A DNA stretch of 64,000 nt. Origin: JALHST01 sp963798435. GTDB taxonomy: Bacteria > Bacteroidota > Bacteroidia > Flavobacteriales > Flavobacteriaceae. The stretch is taken from positions 1 through 64,000 of the forward strand of contig CAWCTF010000008.1 in the NCBI GenBank assembly GCA_963798435.1, in the 5' to 3' direction. The notes below the pieces were generated by a model, which was not told the origin of the DNA, searched no databases, and saw only the letters and a list, made by a program, of their open reading frames with translations. Position numbers and translations under genes: made by a program. Below, in pieces: positions 9,951 through 18,253 of the stretch (positions within the stretch are counted from its first letter, which is position 1; every line of letters starts with the position of its first letter).

Positions 9951-10580
9951 ATGAATAATGATAACAGTGTGATTTTAAATTGGATTAATATTGGAATTAT
10001 TTGTGGTTTATTTGTTAGTATTATTTATCCACTTTTACAGTTTATTTCAAATTTAATTTTGGGGGTCATTCTAGCTTCTTCAATGGGAATTTTACTGAGT
10101 TTAGCTTCTGTTGGTTTATATTATTTTATTCAAATTCATAAAAAAACCATTGCCTCAAAAATTGCATTATTCTCAAACATTATTGCTGGTGCTCTACTGA
10201 CTCAAATGTTTTTAGTTCAACTTGCAATTAAATCATCAAAACCAAATCTAATTGAAGAATCTAGCAAATGGATTTGGAATTCATTAAACCATATCCATTA
10301 CGGATTAGATGTTGCTTGGGATGTTTATATATTTTTAGGAACATTTTTATTCGCGATAAGTATTTTTCAGCATCCTAAATTGGGGAAAATTTTTTCAATC
10401 TCTGGATTACTAATCTCGCTTTTAATGATAATTACCAATGTAATCTCTTTCCCAAATCCTCCATATGAAAAATATATTGATTTTGGTCCATTTATTGGTT
10501 TGTGGTATTTGGGAATTACAATAAAAATTATGTTTTCTAAAAAATGGCTACATCAGCAGATACTAGAAGCAACGATATAA
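9951..10580 (+). CDS. Conserved hypothetical six-helix membrane protein (209 aa)
   Basis: About six hydrophobic segments: residues 10-28, 30-60, 66-92, 120-140, 145-165 and 178-195. The motifs GLDVAWDVYIFLGTFLFA, QHPKLGKIF and IDFGPFIGLWYL resemble a family of uncharacterised integral membrane proteins common in Bacteroidota. Function unknown. It is the longest intact gene of the cassette-like segment. Preceded by motif copy 1 and a small hairpin; followed by a stretch with two further hairpins. Very AT-rich third codon positions set it apart from the genes after 13.7 kb. Confidence 0.75.
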   Translation: MNNDNSVILNWINIGIICGLFVSIIYPLLQFISNLILGVILASSMGILLSLASVGLYYFIQIHKKTIASKIALFSNIIAGALLTQMFLVQLAIKSSKPNLIEESSKWIWNSLNHIHYGLDVAWDVYIFLGTFLFAISIFQHPKLGKIFSISGLLISLLMIITNVISFPNPPYEKYIDFGPFIGLWYLGITIKIMFSKKWLHQQILEATI

Positions 10581-10633
10581 AACATTTAAGCCGCGATAGC
10601 AATCCCGCACTCGGCTTTTTAGAGATTTTTAAA

Positions 10634-10757
10634 GTTAGGTACTCGGGTTAAAGTTTCTCGTTCAAATGAAGTACTCTAATAAGTTTCTTGCAAACTGTGC
10701 TTCTCGTAAACGGAAAGTTAAGCACAGTTTGCTTAATCTTTCAGCAGAGGTATTAAG
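10634..10757. repeat. Hairpin-rich spacer between cassette-like genes
   Basis: Contains a perfect 13-bp inverted repeat GCAAACTGTGCTT / AAGCACAGTTTGC (10690-10702 and 10720-10732, 17-nt loop) and a looser pair TTAGGTACT...AGTACTCTAA (about 10635-10680). Partial copies of AAGTTTCT occur at 10651 and 10681. The 10651 copy and its flank resemble 11561-11597: AAGTTTCT, a variable 8-10 nt, GAAG.ACT, AATAAGTTTCTTG. It occupies the place where a cassette recombination site would be, but is not a canonical attC. Confidence 0.5.
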
Positions 10758-10784
10758 AAGTTTCTTGTTCTGGCTGCAGGATTA
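10758..10784 (+). repeat. Intergenic motif, copy 2
   Basis: AAGTTTCTTGTTCTGGCTGC, then AGGATTA; 59 nt ahead of the ATG at 10843. One base shorter than copy 1 in the G run. Confidence 0.6.
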
Positions 10785-10842
10785 AATGGGGTTGTATATG
10801 CTTATCTGATTTATGATGTTAAAATAAACAATTTGTTATAAA

Positions 10843-11285
10843 ATGACTTATAAAATAGGTTCACGAGATTTTTTATTTAGAGCTAGAAAAAGATTGGACG
10901 AAATGTTGCCCGAATCACTTGTTATTATTTATGCTGCAATAGAATTAAGAATGGGTGTGGAAGCAAGGTTGCAACAGTATAATGATGCATTTCAAGAATT
11001 TTCTAAAAACAAAAAATCCGGATGGAAAATAAAAGTTTTAGATAAACATCTTTGAAAGAATGTTCCATACGGGTAGAAAAATAACTGAAGTAATGATTAT
11101 TATTAATATTCGATATGTCCGATCGAGTTAAAGGCGCTTTATACCATACTCCTCTTTCAAAAACTTTGGTGGAAAACGCAGAGAAACTTGGAAATTTTCT
11201 TCACGCAAAAAATATATTTAGAACAAAAAAAGAAAAATGGTATAATGAAACAAAAGAATTTTTCAGAATTCAACCTATCTAGAAT
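10843..11285 (+). pseudogene. Broken hypothetical gene in cassette array
   Basis: The first piece (10843-11055) starts MTYKIGSRDFLFRARKRLDE; the middle LERMFHTGRKITEVMIIIN is in another frame; the last piece (11115-11285) reads MSDRVKGALYHTPLSKTLVE up to FFRIQPI. The three pieces join into one plausible soluble protein of about 145 residues with two frame changes near 11050 and 11110. No family is named with confidence. Indel error or real decay are both possible; the same question applies to two more genes in this array. Confidence 0.5.
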
Positions 11286-11560
11286 TACACAAGTCAAACA
11301 GGGGAATCTGCTATGCACCTTTATATGAGGGAATAGCCTCAAACAGGAGAATCTAAAGCATTTTATTGAAGCATACAGAAGGTTCTAATCCTATTCCAAA
11401 AATATTGAACGTATGGGGAGCCGAAGGGACTATGATAAATTTCATGTCGATTATCTCGATGATTATCCTGATATAAAAATACCTTACGAAAGCAGTTTAG
11501 TTAATGTATAACTGGTAAAAAAAGGTATTTTAGAGGATTGTAAAATCGATGTTCCGCATA
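11286..11560 (+). other. Remnant or uncoded spacer
   Basis: No intact gene. Short coding-like pieces exist (a 32-residue frame 11413-11511, MGSRRDYDKFHVDYLDDYPD and onward, ending SSLVNV), which may be the tail of the preceding broken gene or of a lost cassette. Partial AAGTTTCTT at 11561. Confidence 0.3.
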
Positions 11561-11587
11561 AAGTTTCTTCTTAGAGGAAGCACTAAT

Positions 11588-11613
11588 AAGTTTCTTGTTA
11601 TGGGCAGCGACTT
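11588..11613 (+). repeat. Intergenic motif, copy 3
   Basis: AAGTTTCTTGTTATGGGCAG, then CGACTTA; 34 nt ahead of the ATG at 11647. Preceded at 11561-11587 by the same AAGTTTCTT...GAAGCACTAAT lead-in seen before 10681. Confidence 0.6.
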
Positions 11614-11646
11614 AAATTTATGATCATTTATATGTTTTAAAAATCT

Positions 11647-12080
11647 ATGGGAAAGTCTGGAGTGTTAATTGAACAAATCAATAAACAATTTGAATACTTG
11701 CTTTCACTAGAGCATTGTTTCCTTATATCAATGATTCTCTAATTGGGGAATCAATTTTTCAATAGGCTCCATACTATCGTAATAAAGGTTTTGATGTCCA
11801 TTTTAATTTTGGAAAAAAATTGTCACAAGAAGATATAGAAAGAATTATTTCTATTGGTTATTGGGTAAATCAAAATTATATAATACGGATTTGTTCCTTA
11901 TTAGAAGCAAACAAAATTATTCCTATCCTTAGAATTGAAGAAAAGAGCATTGGTGTAGGAGATATTTCAATAATTGAAGTCAAACACCCAAGTTCAAGCT
12001 ATCCATATCAAAGTAAATCAGATATTTATGATTCAATAAGAAATTATATAAAAAATAATTTCAAAATATTTCATAAATAA
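11647..12080 (+). pseudogene. Broken hypothetical gene in cassette array
   Basis: N-terminal piece MGKSGVLIEQINKQFEYLLS; a frame change near 11715 leads to FPYINDSLIGESIFQ, an in-frame TAG at 11763-11765, then APYYRNKGFDVHFNFGKKLS and the long open part to 12080. The joined protein would be about 140 residues, soluble, rich in Ile and Lys; family not recognised. The open part alone could start at TTG 11820. An attC-like site begins 54 nt after the stop codon, so this is cassette-shaped. Confidence 0.5.
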
Positions 12081-12134
12081 AAAGTAAACTAAAATAATTA
12101 GAATAAGTTTTTAACTATAAATATAAAGTAGGCT

Positions 12135-12191
12135 GCCTAACGTTATATGGGATCATGCCGAAGCTTGCCGAGGCATAATCCTTTGTTGGAC
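12135..12191 (+). repeat. attC-like recombination site B (57 bp)
   Basis: GCCTAAC (12135-12141) fits RYYYAAC and GTTGGAC (12185-12191) fits GTTRRRY, the two outer core sites of an integron attC. Inner arms GGATCATGCC and GGCATAATCC pair with one mismatch around the loop GAAGCTTGCCGA. Same length as site A with most bases shared. It lies between two cassette-size genes, 3' of the first. Confidence 0.7.
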
Positions 12192-12220
12192 TAAGGCACA
12201 AATCTGCAAGGCTTAAATAT

Positions 12221-12595
12221 ATGAACAAGAAAATATTCCAAGACTTTGTTAGTGCAATCAACGAGCATAACATTCACAAGATCTGCTCGCTTATGACTGG
12301 CGACCACAAGTTCATTGATTCCCAGGGCAATGAAGCTATAGGAAAAGAAAAAATTCAGGCAGGTTGGATTGGATACTTTCAATTATTTCCAGATTATAAA
12401 ATTGAAATTACGGACATATTTCTTGGTGGAGACACGGTTGCAGCGTTTGGTTTTGCAAGTGCTACATTCCAAGGGCAGAGTGATAGCAAGGGAAACTATT
12501 GGAATTTACCTGCTTCTTGGAAGGCGGTCATTAAGAATGATAGAATTTATTTGTGGCAAGTTTATGCTGATTCAAAAATTCCTTTGACATTATAA
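12221..12595 (+). CDS. NTF2-like / SnoaL-like protein (124 aa)
   Basis: Small cone-shaped alpha+beta fold protein of the NTF2/SnoaL superfamily; such proteins range from isomerases to pure binding proteins, so no reaction is assigned. Family features: N-terminal helix FQDFVSAINEHNIHKICSLM, DHKFIDSQGNEAIGKEKIQA, then WIGYFQLFPDYKIEITDIF, VAAFGFASATFQG and the final strands IKNDRIYLWQVYAD. Length is usual for the fold. It starts 29 nt after attC-like site B and is followed 36 nt later by site C, so this is the one complete cassette unit (about 12186-12715) in the array, with an intact gene. Confidence 0.75.
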   Translation: MNKKIFQDFVSAINEHNIHKICSLMTGDHKFIDSQGNEAIGKEKIQAGWIGYFQLFPDYKIEITDIFLGGDTVAAFGFASATFQGQSDSKGNYWNLPASWKAVIKNDRIYLWQVYADSKIPLTL

Positions 12596-12630
12596 ATAAA
12601 AACAAAAAACAATAATAGCTTAAATCTGTT

Positions 12631-12721
12631 GTTCAACACTGACCGCCATTTCAATGCTGGATTGTAATAATTTTCTGCAGTCGAAGAATAGGTGAGTTTG
12701 TTGGGCAGTGTTTTGTTAAAT
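12631..12721 (+). repeat. attC-like recombination site C (91 bp)
   Basis: GTTCAAC (12631-12637) fits RYYYAAC and GTTAAAT (12715-12721) fits GTTRRRY. Next to them CACTGACCGCC and GGGCAGTG pair with two extra bases. The longer central part differs from sites A and B, as size and centre vary widely among attC sites. It follows the NTF2-like gene. Confidence 0.6.
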
Positions 12722-12796
12722 AAGTTTGGAATAATTATTGGCATTGTGCTTCTTTTCTACCAGACGGCAGTTAATATAACAGAAAGGAAAATCAAA

Positions 12797-12955
12797 ATGA
12801 AAAGAAAAGTTGCTATCGTTTGCTTCTTAATTGTATGTGTAATTGTCGCTATACTTCTTCTTACGCAAACCATTACTATAATGGTAAGTTCAATTATATT
12901 TGCGATTGCATTGGTGCTATTCGGTAGTTTATCGAAGAGATTTCGTCAAAGTTAA
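12797..12955 (+). CDS. Small two-helix membrane protein (52 aa), hypothetical
   Basis: MKRKVAIVCFLIVCVIVAIL, then a polar turn and VSSIIFAIALVLFG, ending in a basic tail SKRFRQS. GAAAGGA lies 8-14 nt before this ATG. A longer frame opens at 12692, but it would begin inside the attC-like site, so the internal start is preferred. Function unknown. Confidence 0.5.
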   Translation: MKRKVAIVCFLIVCVIVAILLLTQTITIMVSSIIFAIALVLFGSLSKRFRQS

Positions 12956-12994
12956 AATAATCGCCGCTACCTAGTTATTAGTTGTAAATGAAGA

Positions 12995-13021
12995 AAGTTT
13001 CTTGTCCTGGGTTGCTGATTA
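12995..13021 (+). repeat. Intergenic motif, copy 4
   Basis: AAGTTTCTTGTCCTGGGTTG, then CTGATTA; 26 nt ahead of the ATG at 13047. Confidence 0.6.
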
Positions 13022-13046
13022 CCGAGAGTTATAACTGTTAAGAAAT

Positions 13047-13447
13047 ATGAAAGAAATAAATTATAAATCGGAGTTGTGTGATTTTATTCAAAGAAATACC
13101 ACAAAGATTTTTGAAATCATCATCTATTCCAAAACCATTTTTTGGCAATATAAATTCTATTAAAGCTATAATTCTTGGTGCAGACCTTAGTAATCCGAAA
13201 ACGAATTTAGAATTTCAATATGCTTTTGGATTAGAGAATGGAAATAGTCTATATTTTCATATCATTTAAAAGAAAATCTGAAATTAATCGGCCTTTCCTA
13301 AATGAATTATATGTCCAGAATATGATTCAATATTACATGATTGATGAAACTGAAAAAAATCGTAACTGGAACAATTTTGCACTTCTATGGATTGGTGAAG
13401 TGAAACGTGAATTGGATGAAAATATCAATCAAATATTCCGATTATAA
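13047..13447 (+). pseudogene. Broken uracil-DNA-glycosylase-fold-like gene
   Basis: The start MKEINYKSELCDFIQRNTTK is in one frame; a change near 13120 gives IKAIILGADLSNPKTNLEFQ and YAFGLENGN; a further change near 13265 gives HLKENLKLIGLS and then LNELYVQNMIQYYMIDETEK and FALLWIGEVKRELDE. The order GxDPSNP-like motif, F.YAFGLE, then YVQN.C..YF resembles uncharacterised proteins with a uracil-DNA glycosylase-like fold seen in Bacteroidota. This family assignment is from memory of the pattern and is moderate. Two or more frame changes make it non-functional as written, or reflect indel errors. Confidence 0.45.
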
Positions 13448-13657
13448 TTACTGCCCAAAAAATATTAAAATCTATATTGAATTCTGATAAAAATGATCTC
13501 AGCCAATAAAATATATTCAAATAAAATCATTTTCGATAATTCAACTAATTATTTTAACAGAATATTATTCGTTTGTTTTAAGGATATCATCATATCAATT
13601 AAAAAGATGGAAAAATTATAAAATTATCTAAAAGAATATTTCAAAAAAGCAATATAA
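13448..13657. other. AT-rich spacer, no gene seen
   Basis: No reading frame of interest and no clear attC-like structure. It leads into the second composition change near 13658-13690. Confidence 0.4.
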
Positions 13658-14494
13658 ACAGCAATTCAAGTCGCTAATAGATCGTATTTAAATTGGCAGA
13701 CCGACAGCCTCTATCAACTGCAAGTATCGTATTATACGCCAACTAAAAGTTGGATCAATAGTCCGAGTTATCCTTTAAATAGTTTCAAAAGACCGGTAGA
13801 TAATAGTTGTTTGAAGTGCCATGTAACCTTTGCCAGGAATCATGATAGTCTCGGCAAGGGCAATCGCTATTTTAGGGATCAAATGATTTACGGTATTGAT
13901 TGTGAAAGATGTCATGGCCCCGCTGCGAAACATGTAGAATTCCATCGTAAGAATCCCGGGCAGACCCGTCCTGAATTTATGGTAAAATATGCCGATTTAT
14001 CACGCCAGCAGCGTTTGGATGCCTGTGTGCAATGTCATGGCGGACTTCGAGGTGTTCAAATCAAAAATCCTTTTTCATTTTTCCCAGGAGCGAATTTAAA
14101 GGAATATTCCCGAAATTATGGGAATACGCAACCAAATGCCGAATTGGATGTTCATGGCAACCAATATGGATTATTGGCTTCGAGCCAATGTTTTATAAAG
14201 TCTTCAAAAATGGATTGCCTAACATGCCACGATCCCCATACGAATCAACGCGGGCAAACCGCTTATTTTAATGCAAAATGTATCGAATGCCATAATCAGG
14301 AGGCACTTCATACCGCCTTGAAGAGGGTTGTAGCGACCACCGAAACTTCGTTCACGAATTGTATCGCCTGTCACATGCCACTTGTGCCTTCGAACGCAAT
14401 GAAGGTTCAAATCGACCGGGAAAGTGAAGAAAAGCCGGTCTATATTCGAACGCATTTGATCAAGAAATATGAAAATAATCTAAAAAATCAGTAA
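13658..14494 (+). CDS. Multiheme c-type cytochrome, 5' end missing
   Basis: About 278 residues remain. Six heme-binding CXXCH sites are visible: SCLKCHVTF, DCERCHGP, ACVQCHGG, DCLTCHDP, KCIECHNQ, NCIACHMP. Such proteins act outside the cytoplasm in electron transfer, and resemble the cytochrome c554-type domain. There is no start codon or signal peptide: the frame opens at 13658 after TAA at 13655-13657 without an ATG until 13811, and recognisable sequence (WQTDSLYQLQVSYYTP) begins at about 13688. So the gene is truncated at the left, coinciding with the change from AT-rich cassette sequence to Flavobacteriaceae-type sequence. Confidence 0.8.
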   Translation, partial: TAIQVANRSYLNWQTDSLYQLQVSYYTPTKSWINSPSYPLNSFKRPVDNSCLKCHVTFARNHDSLGKGNRYFRDQMIYGIDCERCHGPAAKHVEFHRKNPGQTRPEFMVKYADLSRQQRLDACVQCHGGLRGVQIKNPFSFFPGANLKEYSRNYGNTQPNAELDVHGNQYGLLASSQCFIKSSKMDCLTCHDPHTNQRGQTAYFNAKCIECHNQEALHTALKRVVATTETSFTNCIACHMPLVPSNAMKVQIDRESEEKPVYIRTHLIKKYENNLKNQ

Positions 14495-14933
14495 GATTAC
14501 AGACGATTTTCTTGGATCAAAGGCTGCATGGCATTCGCAAAATCGGGCATATCACCTCAAAATTCATGAATTTTAGAATTTTATGTTAAAAAATTAACAG
14601 CCCTTGCTATTTAAAGGATATATTAGTGCTGTTCAAATTTATTAGTGCCCTGCTTATTGATGCTATCATAGTGATGCAGCAATAAAGGGGTCAACTGAAA
14701 TAGTAACGCCCGTTTTCTTTAAGAATAAATTTTTTACATAGCATTATAGTTCATAGTGCTATGTTTTGCGTGCTTGAATAAAATTTTATTACATTGAAAT
14801 TCGACGACAAGGTGGCTTTTTTGCAGGCTGAAAAGCACCTTGTATAAATTAAGTTTTTACATGAATATGCATCAATAATTTTTACATATATTTCAATAAA
14901 ACCAGGATTAACTAACTTAAAACTCAACTATTT
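14495..14933. promoter_or_regulatory. Long leader upstream of susC with two hairpins
   Basis: No gene. Two inverted repeats: ACATAGCA (14736-14743) / TGCTATGT (14757-14764), and ACAAGGTGGCTTTT / AAAAGCACCTTGT (14807-14843) with one bulged base. The second lacks a following T-run, so it may be a regulatory hairpin in the susC leader rather than a terminator. SusC genes of Bacteroidota often have structured leaders; no specific regulator site is recognised. Confidence 0.45.
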
Positions 14934-17900
14934 ATGAAGATCACGCTTTTCAAAGGTATTTTACTTGTGGGAACCTTTTTTTGTTTCGCACTGGTAAATG
15001 CGCAGTCAGTATCAGGTACGGTGAGTGATGGGACAGGCCCATTGCCAGGAGCCAGTATTTTGGTAAAAGGTACCACCAATGGTACCCAATCCGATTTTGA
15101 CGGGAAATATTCTATTGACAATATTGGTTCGGATGCCGTTTTGGTATTCAGCTATATTGGTTTCAAGACTGTAGAGGTTCCCGTTGAAGGTCGCAGTAAT
15201 GTGAACGTAGCGCTTGAGGAGGATGCCCAGGCCTTACAAGAAGTTGTTGTAACAGGGTATGGTTCTGAATCGAAGCGGGATGTTACCGGTTCGGTATCCA
15301 CGGTGGATGCCGATGAACTTTTGTCAGTACCTGCAACCACATTCGCCCAGCAGCTGCAAGGAAGGGCCGCGGGTATCGGTATCGTGAACGATGCAACACC
15401 AGGGGGTGAGGCTACCGTGCGTATCCGTGGTTTTGGTACGATCGGGAACAACGACCCGTTGTATATTATCGATGGGGTGCCCTCTAGGTCGCAGGCAAAT
15501 CTTAACCCGAACGATATCGAATCGTTACAAGTGCTGAAGGATGCTTCGGCGGCCTCCATTTATGGGTCAAGGGCAGCAAACGGGGTAATCATCATCACCA
15601 CGAAAAAAGGAAAACTGGGAGCCCCGAGTATAAGCTATGATACCTTTTACGGGATTCAATCGGCCGCCGGGGATGTAGAAGCCTTAAATGCCAAGGATTT
15701 GGGCACCTATCTTTATTTAGCGGATCTCTATGCCGGAAAAACCCCAAGCCATGGGCAATATACTTTTGGCCCCAATGGGGAGGTGACCATCCCTGATTAT
15801 GTTTTTCCAAGTGGCGCCAATGAAGGGGATGCGGGAACAAACGCAGATCTTTATTCACTAACCCCAAACAACATCTATGCTATTACACGCTCGGCCGATA
15901 CAGACTGGTGGAAAGCGGTAACACGGTCTGCTCCTATCCTGAATCATCAGATATCCGCCTCCGGGGCCACCGAAAATGCGAGATACGCATTTACGCTGGG
16001 ATATTTTTCCCAAGAGGCGATTACTAAGTTCGTTGGCTATAATCGAACTTCCATCAGGGCGAATACCGAATTCAAGGCCTTGAACAAGAAATTGACCATC
16101 GGGGAAAACCTCTCAGTGAATTTTGACAATCGAAAAGGAGGTTTTGGAAACAACGAAGAACAAAATGCCGTTTCAGGTTCCTATAAGCACCACCCATTAT
16201 TGCCGATTTATGATATCGCCGGGAATTTTGCGGGGAGTAGAGGATTGAACTTGGGAAATAACTCGAATCCCTATTCGACTTTGTCTAGACAACAGGATAA
16301 TCGCGTATACAGATTGAGGGTCTTCGGGAATGCCTTTGCTTCTTATGATTTTACCGATGCCCTTCAAGTTAAGACCAGTTTTGGCGTTGATGCCACTGCC
16401 GCTCGATTTAAATATCTGAACCGCGCAAATCCGGAATATATCGAGGGAAGCTTTAATAACAGTAGCGACCAACGATCAAACTATGAATATCAGTGGCAAT
16501 GGAACACGGTAGTAACTTATGACAAGACGTTCAATGACATTCATAAGTTCAACGCCTATGTGGGGGTAGAGGCAATTCAGGCATTTGGCGAGGAAATCAG
16601 GGCCAGTCGAAGTGGTTTCGCTTTTGAGACTACCGATATCATCAGCTATTTGGATCTTAGGGAACGCCTCAACTGCGGGGAACAGCGGTTTTGCCTTTCG
16701 AAACTATTCCTTATTTTCCGAGTTTGGAAAATTGAACTATAGCTACGATGACAAATATTTAGCGCAGGTTATTTTAAGGAACGATTCTTCTTCTCGATTC
16801 CAGTCAGCTTCTAGAAGCGCCTTGTTTCCTGCCTTCAGTTTGGGATGGAGGATATCCGATGAGAATTTTATGGAAAGCGTAGAATTTATCAACGAGATGA
16901 AATTACGATATGGTTGGGGTAAGACCGGAAACCAAGAAATCGGGGATTACAATGCGTATACTACCTATCGGTCTGACATTTATCATGCCGGTTACCCGAT
17001 CGATGGGTCAACCTCATCTGCACAAATCGGTTTCGATGCACAGAATTTCGGGAATCCCGGCGCAAAATGGGAAACCACAACCTCGAACAACTTTGGTCTT
17101 GATGTGACCATGTTGGATAATAAGATCGGTTTGAATTTGGATGTCTGGGATAGGGTCACCACCGACATGTTATTCCAAGTCCCGATCGCTTTTTCGGCTG
17201 GGGATGCGAATGCGCCTTATTTCAATGTAGGTAAGATGACCAATAAAGGTGTCGATGTAAACCTTTCATTTGATGATAAAAAAGGTGATTTTGGCTATGG
17301 GTTGAGTGTGAATGTTTCTGCTTATAAGAACAATGTCGACTACTTAAGTGATAACTTGGACACCAAATATTTTGGATATTCTTCAAGGGTACCATCATTG
17401 ACGGTAACCCAGGCAGGTCTTCCGATTTCATCATTCTATGGATATAATGTCGAGGGCATTTTCCAGTCCCAGGCCGAGGCAGACGCTTGGCCAACGTATG
17501 GCGATTACAATGCCCCTGGGAAATTCAAGGTTACTGACATCAATAGCGATGGGGTAATTAATGATGATGACAGAACGATCATTGGTAGCCCACACCCCGA
17601 TTATACCTATGGTATCAACTTGAACTTGAGTTATAAGAATCTTGCGCTGAACGTTTTCGGTAACGGTTCCCAAGGAAATGAAATCTATAACTATGTGCGA
17701 TACTTCGCTGATTTCAATACCTTCCAAGGAAATAGATCACAAAGGGCCTTATATTCAGCTTGGCAGCCTTCGAACCCGACTGCTCCAAAAGATCAATGGG
17801 TAGCGGCCAACCCCAATGCAACGGCCCCGATAATGGATGCGAATGATCAGATCAGTACAAGACCTTCATCTTATTTCATTGAGGATGGTAGTTATTTCCG

Positions 17901-18135
17901 ACTGAAAAATGTGCAATTAACCTATAGTTTCCCTGAAAAAGTACTTTCTACTTTGGGAATTGCCAGGGCACAGGTGTACTTGCAAGGTCAGAATCTTGCT
18001 ACCTTCACCAAGTATTCAGGTTTGAATCCAGAGATTCAGGCAGGGACTGAGAGCGATCCTACACTCGGTTTTGATGGGGGCTATATGCCAGTCTCAAGAA
18101 CGTATACTTTGGGATTGAACGTGACGCTAAACTAA
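14934..18135 (+). pseudogene. SusC-type TonB-dependent outer-membrane transporter, one frameshift
   Basis: Outer-membrane barrel importing an oligomer handed over by its SusD partner. Signal peptide MKITLFKGILLVGTFFCFAL...NAQ; carboxypeptidase-regulatory-like domain (GTVSDGTGPLPGASILVKGT, FDGKYSI, SYIGFKTVEVPV); TonB-box-like EVVVTGYGS; plug with LQGRAAGI, VRIRGFGTIGNNDPLYIIDG, NPNDIESLQVLKDASAASIY, GSRAANGVIIITTKKG; then the barrel to the final TYTLGLNVTLN. Total about 1065 residues is normal. One extra base near 16655-16660 shifts the frame (SYLDL then GNASTAGNSGFAFRN), splitting it. The rest is intact, so a sequencing insertion is likely. susD follows after 118 nt. Confidence 0.9.
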
Positions 18136-18253
18136 AATTAAAAACAGATCATATTCGACCTATCGAAGATTCAACCTTAAAAGAGAACGTATTTTAAAAC
18201 AGGGTAGTTTTGGTAAATCGAATGTATCGCATAAAACAAATAAACATTAACAA

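Noticed and set aside
11157..11342. Minus-strand 61-aa frame
   Set aside because: Lies opposite the C-terminal piece of a broken plus-strand gene; composition is AT-rich Phe/Ile noise.
12692..12796. Longer start for the 52-aa membrane protein
   Set aside because: It would begin inside the attC-like site; the internal ATG has a GAAAGGA ribosome site.
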